This document shows, piece by piece, positions 1 through 4,082 of a DNA stretch of 6,461 nt (its first letter is position 1; every line of letters starts with the position of its first letter). Both the position numbers and the translations under genes were made by a program. The notes beneath the pieces are model-generated. The model saw nothing but the letters and a program-made list of their open reading frames with translations. It did not search any database and had not been told where the DNA came from. The DNA is from Planctomycetota bacterium (GTDB lineage: Bacteria; Planctomycetota; Planctomycetia; Isosphaerales; Isosphaeraceae), in contig JAJYCH010000291.1 in assembly GCA_021778575.1 (NCBI GenBank), positions 1 to 6,461 of the forward strand. The letters run 5' to 3'.

Positions 1-140
1 TGAATGCAGTTGGAGATCGGAATATCGATCAAACGGTACTTGCCGGCGATCGGCACGGCGGGCTTGCTCCGCGACTTGGTCAGCGGGAAAAGCCGAGTCC
101 CCCGCCCTCCTCCGAGGATCAAGCTGATCACCTTGGGCAT
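1..140 (-). CDS. glgC: Glucose-1-phosphate adenylyltransferase (ADP-glucose pyrophosphorylase), N-terminal part only
   Basis: Seen: a minus-strand frame opens with ATG at 140-138 and runs off the left edge after 46 codons. The protein begins [20 protein letters not shown] and continues with [20 protein letters not shown] and PISNCI. Known: this is the start of the nucleotidyltransferase domain of GlgC. GGGRGTRL (residues 10-17) is the pyrophosphate/nucleotide-binding loop, and [15 protein letters not shown] is the conserved sugar-nucleotide segment that follows. The enzyme joins glucose-1-phosphate and ATP to give ADP-glucose and PPi, the first committed step of bacterial glycogen synthesis, in the cytoplasm. 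A good Shine-Dalgarno, GGGAG at 152-148, lies seven bases before the ATG and fixes the start. Only about a tenth of the usual length (roughly 420 residues) is present, so the allosteric and C-terminal regions cannot be judged. A related sugar nucleotidyltransferase is possible but less likely, given the match through PISNCI. Confidence 0.9.
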   Translation of the reverse strand, partial: MPKVISLILGGGRGTRLFPLTKSRSKPAVPIAGKYRLIDIPISNCI

Positions 141-253
141 CGAGTCACTCCCGGACAGTCGATCGGATCTTCCCGCCGGACTGATCCCACGCTGGAATTG
201 ATCGGCGCGAACCCGAGACCCACTCAGGCCAGACGATCCTCTGGAAAGTAACA

Positions 254-290
254 TCTTGGGGCCGTTCCGTCCAAGGATCAGACCCCAAGA
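254..290. repeat. Inverted repeat upstream of glgC
   Basis: TCTTGGGG (254-261) is matched exactly by CCCCAAGA (283-290): an 8-bp perfect stem with a 21-base loop. It lies 114-150 bases upstream of the glgC start and about 110 bases past the stop of the 403-729 gene. On the minus strand it is followed only by a weak T-containing stretch (TGTTACTTTCC). It could be part of the glgC leader, a protein-binding site, or a poor terminator; the sequence does not decide. Confidence 0.4.
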
Positions 291-342
291 AATGCGTCGA
301 TTTCGCGACGAGAGCGACCGAAGTGGTACGGTCCGATGAGTC

Positions 343-371
343 AGGACCGAGCCGATCGTCGGCTCGATCCT
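343..371 (-). terminator. Strong hairpin downstream of the 108-residue gene; possible terminator without a U-tract
   Basis: Bases 343-355 pair with 359-371 in a 13-bp stem with one mismatch (c347/a367) and a three-base TCG loop. The inner 8 bp, CGAGCCGA/TCGGCTCG, are perfect. The hairpin starts 32 bases after the TGA of the minus-strand gene at 403-729, the right place for 3'-end formation. No T-run follows it on the minus strand (the next bases read GACTCATCGGAC), so it is not a classical intrinsic terminator. It may protect the mRNA 3' end or act with Rho. Apart from this hairpin and the repeat at 254-290, I see nothing in 141-402. Confidence 0.45.
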
Positions 372-402
372 CAGAACCGCGATCCTCCGAAGGAAACCGG
401 CG

Positions 403-729
403 TCACCAACCCATGGCCATGTTGGACTCGATCACCTTTCGAGCCCCTTCCAGGTCGGTCCCGGTTTGCTGCATGTACAGCCTCACGGCGTGGAGCTTGT
501 CCCCCTGGGCCTTGGAGAGACACTCGCGAGCCCGCACACACGGGTTGGTCGCCTCGGAATTGAGGCCCAGCAGGTTCTTCGAGATCACCCACGCGTCCTT
601 GGGGCGATGGCTGATCCGGAGAACCTCCTCCTGCGGATAGTTCGCGAGCGCGAAGCCTCGGGCCTGCAACTCGTCTTCAACGCACGCAATCATGATATGC
701 GATGTCGTTTCCACCTCGAACAACGGCAT
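403..729 (-). CDS. Small uncharacterised protein with a bL12-CTD-like C-terminal helical segment
   Basis: Seen: a 108-residue minus-strand ORF, ATG at 729, TGA at 405-403, preceded by AAAGGGG (744-738) eight bases upstream, a good ribosome-binding site. There is no signal peptide or membrane segment, so it is probably cytoplasmic. Residues 1-50 alternate in a way that suggests a small beta-rich domain ([15 protein letters not shown], then [16 protein letters not shown]). Residues 75-101 ([16 protein letters not shown] followed by [12 protein letters not shown]) match by eye the first strand-helix-helix of the C-terminal domain of ribosomal protein bL12 (K-xx-AIK-xxR-xxTGLGLKEAK-xx-VE). The rest of that domain is absent and the protein ends seven residues later (NMAMGW). 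Function unknown; I infer a helical interaction module, not a ribosomal protein. It lies 155 bases downstream of the efflux adaptor on the same strand and could be cotranscribed with it, but the gap is structured. Confidence 0.8.
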   Translation of the reverse strand: MPLFEVETTSHIMIACVEDELQARGFALANYPQEEVLRISHRPKDAWVISKNLLGLNSEATNPCVRARECLSKAQGDKLHAVRLYMQQTGTDLEGARKVIESNMAMGW

Positions 730-752
730 GTTCCGAACCCCTTTCTTGGAGA

Positions 753-851
753 TGACCTTCAGGGGGGATGCGGAGGGTTCGCGCGGAGATGTGGACCCTC
801 TGAACCGATCCTACACCCGTGACCAGGAGTGGTCAAACCCCCTGAAGATCA
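753..851 (-). promoter_or_regulatory. Nested inverted-repeat element between the adaptor and bL12-like genes (possible leader RNA or attenuator)
   Basis: The outer arms CTTCAGGGGG (757-766) and CCCCCTGAAG (838-847) are perfect 10-bp complements; with one mismatch the pairing extends to 753/851 (13 of 14). Inside them are two local stems: GAGGGT (773-778) with ACCCTC (795-800), and TGACCA (820-825) with TGGTCA (830-835) closing a four-base GGAG loop. Together they would fold as a closed multibranch structure. On the minus strand its 3' edge lies nine bases before the AAAGGGG ribosome-binding site of the 403-729 gene, and its 5' edge begins 33 bases after the adaptor stop. It could therefore end adaptor transcription, act as a leader for the downstream gene, or process the message between them. 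No T-run is present. I recognise no known riboswitch class. Confidence 0.45.
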
Positions 852-884
852 GAAAGGCAATCCGGCCATGCCTGGAGCCGTCGC

Positions 885-2324
885 TTACTGGACCGGGAGG
901 CCGCTATCCACGGTGCTCATATCCTCGTACATCTGCGAGAGGATCAGCGACCCGTTGCTCACCACAAGGTCCCCTTTGGTCAGCCCCTTCTTGACGATCA
1001 CCAGGTTGGTATTCTCTTGCTCGATCTCGAGTTTCCGGCGCTCGAACAGAGTCGCTTCGTCGCCGGGGTCCCCGTTTTCGGCGGGCGCTTTCCCTTTTTC
1101 GACGAACGCGTAATATTCGCCATTGATGACGGAAAGGGCGTTACGCGGGATCACCGTGTCCCCCGGCGTCGGCGGGATCTGGAGATAAGCTCGGACGAGC
1201 ATCCCCTTGCGCAAGGCCTTGTCGGGGTTCGGAATCGACGCTCGAATCCGGAGTGTTCGGGTCTCGAGATCGACGCCATTGGCAATGCTTTCGACCTGTC
1301 CCTGGAATTTTTCCTTGGAGAACTGGAACATGATGTCCCACTTCTGGCCGACATGGATCTTGTCGAGGTCGCTCTCGGATACGTTGCCCCAGACCCAGAG
1401 CTTGTCCATCGGCGAGATGGTCAGCATGATGTTGATCTGGTCGTAGAAATTGCCCGGAACCGCGTCGCGATTCACCACCACGCCGTCGATCGGCGAGAGC
1501 AACGTCATCCAGGTGATGTCCTCGGTGTTCTTGCCGGCGGCCTCGGCGATCTTGTTGTCATCTTTCAGTCCCACCAGAAGCAGGTCTATCTGCTCGTTCG
1601 TCAGGCCGTAGGTCGCCAGTTTTTCGCGCGAAACGTAGTAATCGAGACGACTCTTCTTTTCGTCGTTCTGGGTATCGGTCCACATAAGCTGGGTGATCCG
1701 GTTGTCCTTGGCCAGGGGTTCGCGGGCCACCAGTAATTTGTGGTCGTGATCCCACTGGACAAATTTGGTCCGGCATTCATTCTTGGCCAGGCCCAGCTCG
1801 GCGCTCCGGAGTTCCAGGAGTGGTTCTCCCTTCTTGACGATCTGACCGGCGGAGACAAAAACCTTCTCGACCAGGGCGTTATCAAACCGGGGTCGGATCT
1901 TGTTCAAGGTGTCGAGGTCGTAGTCGGTCTGGCCCGGCAATTCCAGGCTGAGCGGTTGGGTCTGCTCCAGGGCCGGCTTGATGGTGAAGCCAATCGTCTC
2001 CTGTTCCTTCTTGGTCACCTTGACCAGGCCGTTCCAGGGACCGGTGGACTTCGTCAGGGTCTTGTCGGGAATGATCGGACCCTGGGGCGCTCCGACGATC
2101 TGCTCCTTCACCAGTTCGACCCCGTGAAGAAACTTCTCGCGACCGAAGACCTTATAGGCTCCGCCGGTCGCCGCGCCGGCGACGGCGAGGAACAACAGAA
2201 ACTTGACGTACCCCGGAATCTTTCGGGGGCCGGTTCTCTGTTGAGAACGCACCGGCTCGGCGAGATGATTGCTTTCCGGCTTCGCGGAACTGGTATCGAT
2301 CGTGTCGGCAGTGTGAAGCGACAT
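885..2324 (-). CDS. RND-type efflux periplasmic adaptor (membrane fusion protein, HlyD/CusB-like)
   Basis: Seen: 479 residues, ATG at 2324, TGA at 885; GGAGAG (2339-2334) lies nine bases upstream. A basic N-terminus (RTGPRKIPGYVK) leads into one membrane segment at about 40-57 (FLLFLAVAGAATGGAY), so the protein is anchored in the inner membrane with its body in the periplasm. The first lipoyl/barrel-sandwich half is about 143-173 (VEKVFVSAGQIVKKGEPLLEL), a charged helical hairpin about 175-265, and the second half about 274-306 (LLSPIDGVVVNRDAVPGNFY). The beta-barrel runs about 308-383 (LWVWGNVSESDLDKIHVGQ, RKGMLVRAYL) and the membrane-proximal domain about 388-465. Known: such adaptors link an RND pump to a TolC-like channel to expel metals or small molecules. 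I see no Met- or His-rich metal-binding N-terminus as in CusB, so the substrate is open. No pump or channel gene lies in the window, which is unusual. Confidence 0.93.
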   Translation of the reverse strand: MSLHTADTIDTSSAKPESNHLAEPVRSQQRTGPRKIPGYVKFLLFLAVAGAATGGAYKVFGREKFLHGVELVKEQIVGAPQGPIIPDKTLTKSTGPWNGLVKVTKKEQETIGFTIKPALEQTQPLSLELPGQTDYDLDTLNKIRPRFDNALVEKVFVSAGQIVKKGEPLLELRSAELGLAKNECRTKFVQWDHDHKLLVAREPLAKDNRITQLMWTDTQNDEKKSRLDYYVSREKLATYGLTNEQIDLLLVGLKDDNKIAEAAGKNTEDITWMTLLSPIDGVVVNRDAVPGNFYDQINIMLTISPMDKLWVWGNVSESDLDKIHVGQKWDIMFQFSKEKFQGQVESIANGVDLETRTLRIRASIPNPDKALRKGMLVRAYLQIPPTPGDTVIPRNALSVINGEYYAFVEKGKAPAENGDPGDEATLFERRKLEIEQENTNLVIVKKGLTKGDLVVSNGSLILSQMYEDMSTVDSGLPVQ

Positions 2325-2370
2325 GGTACCCTGCTCTCCGGTTGGGAAGGCGACATGAAATCATGGGCCG

Positions 2371-2410
2371 GCTCGGCACCGAGCTTCCATCCGATCTCCA
2401 GGCGAGATCG
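2371..2410 (-). repeat. Two small hairpins in the adaptor leader
   Basis: GCTCG (2371-2375) pairs with CGAGC (2380-2384) around a GCAC loop. Eight bases further on, CGATCTC (2392-2398) pairs with GAGATCG (2404-2410) around a five-base loop. They lie 47-86 bases upstream of the adaptor start, within its likely 5' leader. GC-rich DNA gives short stems by chance, so a role is uncertain. The rest of 2325-2569 shows no gene. Confidence 0.3.
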
Positions 2411-2435
2411 TGGCTTGTGCCGATCGACGACCGTA

Positions 2436-2462
2436 CGAATCAAACGAATGATTGTCGAATCA
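2436..2462. promoter_or_regulatory. Cluster of three CGAAT(C/G)A heptamers upstream of the adaptor
   Basis: CGAATCA at 2436-2442, CGAATGA at 2445-2451 and CGAATCA at 2456-2462 are direct copies of one heptamer with a C/G difference, starting 9 and 11 bases apart. The first and middle copies also form an imperfect inverted pair (AATCA/TGATT). The cluster is about 110-140 bases upstream of the adaptor start, in a locally AT-richer patch. That position suits an operator or promoter-proximal regulator site, but no matching regulator gene lies in the window. Confidence 0.3.
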
Positions 2463-2569
2463 GGGCAGAGAAGTTGCCCGTGATCATCACCGCGCTGAGC
2501 TGCTCGGACCGGAAGATCAGGCCTCCGACGACGAGCGAACTCAAAGAGAGCCCACGAAGATGACCCAAC

Positions 2570-2947
2570 CTAGCACCGGAGAGGAGAAGAGAGCCAACTC
2601 AAGGACACCTGATTGACCGATCCCGGCAAACGGATTTCCAACGTCGAAGGGACAAGGCTCGGCAAGTCGAACGGGCAAAGCGTGAATAGGGCCGAGGAGC
2701 CAGGAAATTCATCGCGCCCGTCGGCATTCTCGAAGTTATCGGTCACTTCGGACCAGGCCTGTTCTTCGAGCAGGGCCTTGCGATCCCGTCGCTGAACGCT
2801 CTGATCCGGTTTTCCGCCCTGTTCCGGTTTCGACGCCGGAACCGGTCTGGTCGTCTCCGTCGCCAGAACGGGGACGCACGAGGGCCAGGCCAGGACGGCG
2901 GAGAGGAGCAAGGACAGAAAGTGAGCGAACCGCTTGCGAGCCTTCAA
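2570..2947 (-). CDS. Possible small exported protein with an atypical C-terminus
   Basis: Seen: read from TTG at 2947, the 125-residue product starts with a textbook signal peptide: basic KARKRF, hydrophobic core FAHFLSLLLSAVLAW, and a cleavage site after PVLA. A Pro/Lys/Gln-rich linker follows (VPASKPEQGGKPDQ), then a charged helical stretch (DRKALLEEQAWSEVTDNFEN). Third codon positions are mostly G or C to about codon 85. The last 40 or so residues (from SSALFTLCPF) are rich in Ser, Leu and TTG codons and look unlike a folded domain, so the original 3' end may have been lost or the frame shifted. No ATG start exists in this frame. A longer frame opens with TTG at 3043, with GGAGA close upstream, but it would put 32 residues before the signal peptide. 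Function not recognised. It lies 245 bases upstream of the adaptor on the same strand. A decayed gene is a fair alternative. Confidence 0.42.
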   Translation of the reverse strand: MKARKRFAHFLSLLLSAVLAWPSCVPVLATETTRPVPASKPEQGGKPDQSVQRRDRKALLEEQAWSEVTDNFENADGRDEFPGSSALFTLCPFDLPSLVPSTLEIRLPGSVNQVSLSWLSSPLRC

Positions 2948-3177
2948 GGCTGAGGCATCCCATCTTGACGAAAGAAAGTTTTTCCGAGGAAAGGTCCTTC
3001 GATAATACGCTAGCCCCTTTCTTTGTGGCGAACAAATTTCCAAGATTCTCCGTGACGTGCGAGAATGAGGTTTTCTCGGCGGAAGTCAAGGTCGAGCGGC
3101 GATCAAACACCGGTCCCGGACGCCGCGATCATCGGTCTGCGCCACGAACCCGACAACATTCATCGAGTGTCCAAATA

Positions 3178-3960
3178 ATGACCGAACCACTGAAATCCCA
3201 TCATGATCGAGAACTTGCTTCGGCTTTCAACGGGCAGGCCGCCCGGTTCGAGAAGGCCCCCGTCCAGACCGATCCCGCAGCGCTCGCGAACCTGGTCGCC
3301 CTGGCCGACCTGCCACCCGACTCTCTGATCCTGGACGCGGGATGTGGGCCGGGGCTGGTCAGCCGGGTCTTGCTCGAAGCGGGGCACCGGGTCGTCGGGA
3401 TCGACCTCTCCGAGGAAATGATTGCCCGAGCTCGTTCCCGCTGCGTGAATTACGGCGATCGGGCTCGCTTTGTCCGACAATCTCTCTTCGACCCGCCACC
3501 GGCCGAATCCTTCGACGCGACGATCTCCCGGTACGTGCTTCACCACGTGGTCGATCCCCGGTCCTTTCTCGCTCGCCAGGTCGAACTGGTCCGTCCCGGC
3601 GGGCTCGTGGTCTTGTCCGACCACCTGACCGACGCCGACCCGGTGCTTGCCGCCGAACATCAGGCCGTGGAACAACTTCGCGACCGGACGCACACCCGGA
3701 ACCTGTCGGCGGGAGCAATCGTCGACCTCATGGCCGCCTCGGGTCTGGTGGAGATCCGCTTCTGGGAAGAGTCGTTCTCACTCGACTTTGACGAGTGGTT
3801 CGACCGAGGGACCCCACTCGCTCCCAAGGCCGAGGTTCGTCAGCGAATTCTGGCCGCGCCGACGGCCCGAGGTTTTCGAGCGATCCCTCGACTCGACGAC
3901 GGCTTGACCCTCGAATGCTGGCGAGCAATCGTCCGAGGGGTCAAACCGTCCCCGGTCTGA
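3178..3960 (+). CDS. Class I SAM-dependent methyltransferase (UbiE/Methyltransf_11 type)
   Basis: Seen: 260 residues, ATG at 3178, TGA at 3958-3960. SAM-binding motif I is ILDAGCGPGL (51-60). The acidic residue that contacts the SAM ribose is D76 in VVGIDLSEEM. Motif IV-like FDATISRYVLHHVVD spans 112-126, and the post-motif LVRPGGLVVLSDHL spans 137-150. The N-terminus (HHDRELASAFNGQAARFEKA) matches the helical lid region common in UbiE/COQ5-like enzymes. Known: this family transfers a methyl group from SAM to small molecules such as quinones, sterols or metabolites; the sequence does not reveal the substrate. Soluble and cytoplasmic, since no signal or membrane segment is visible. The frame is open upstream to 2965, but that stretch reads as non-protein (Arg/Ser-rich), and ATG 3178 opens the conserved part. 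Only a weak GAGTG precedes it, so translation may be weakly initiated or near-leaderless. It is divergent from the leftward genes and 122 bases from dsbD. Confidence 0.93.
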   Translation: MTEPLKSHHDRELASAFNGQAARFEKAPVQTDPAALANLVALADLPPDSLILDAGCGPGLVSRVLLEAGHRVVGIDLSEEMIARARSRCVNYGDRARFVRQSLFDPPPAESFDATISRYVLHHVVDPRSFLARQVELVRPGGLVVLSDHLTDADPVLAAEHQAVEQLRDRTHTRNLSAGAIVDLMAASGLVEIRFWEESFSLDFDEWFDRGTPLAPKAEVRQRILAAPTARGFRAIPRLDDGLTLECWRAIVRGVKPSPV

Positions 3961-4082
3961 GTTGGCGACGAGGGCCGCGCATCGGCTTGTCCGCGACGTG
4001 ATTTGGCCTTACGATGAGTCAATCGATGCGCGTCGAGAACCCGACGCGTGGGGATGACCTCTCCGATAAGGATACTGCCGTG
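3961..4082 (+). other. Spacer between methyltransferase and dsbD with a leader hairpin
   Basis: The spacer holds no clear terminator. CGCGTC (4029-4034) pairs with GACGCG (4043-4048) around an eight-base loop, 20 bases before the dsbD ribosome-binding site. In-frame ATGs at 4014 and 4026 are open through to dsbD but would add a charged tail in front of the signal peptide. I therefore treat this stretch as leader. Confidence 0.35.
4068..4072 (+). promoter_or_regulatory. Ribosome-binding site that decides the dsbD start
   Basis: AAGGA here is seven bases before GTG 4080 and ten before ATG 4083. It supports initiation at one of these adjacent codons rather than at ATG 4014 or 4026, neither of which has a comparable site. 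Confidence 0.55.

Noticed and set aside
323..822. Plus-strand open frames opposite the 108-residue gene
   Set aside because: They have no ribosome-binding site or protein-like pattern. The minus-strand frame has a good ribosome-binding site and a coherent protein.
1740..2483. Long plus-strand open frame (247 codons) opposite the adaptor
   Set aside because: It is antisense to a gene with clear family domains, reads as low-complexity Gly/Leu/Arg sequence, and is explained by GC-rich codon structure on the other strand. The frame at 1017-1736 is rejected for the same reason.
3001..3007. GATAAT (plus) / TATTAT (minus) as a -10 promoter box in the divergent region
   Set aside because: No acceptable -35 hexamer lies 16-18 bases away on either strand; TTGACG on the plus strand is 30 bases off. 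Not called.
2736..3110. Minus-strand frame starting MGCLSLEGSQ at 2963, overlapping the small exported ORF
   Set aside because: It has an ATG, but the product is Arg/Gly/Ser-rich with no signal peptide. The neighbouring frame carries a clear signal peptide and more gene-like codons.
2965..3177. N-terminal extension of the methyltransferase to TTG 2965
   Set aside because: The extra 71 residues look non-coding and would overlap the divergent gene's start region. The family pattern begins after ATG 3178.
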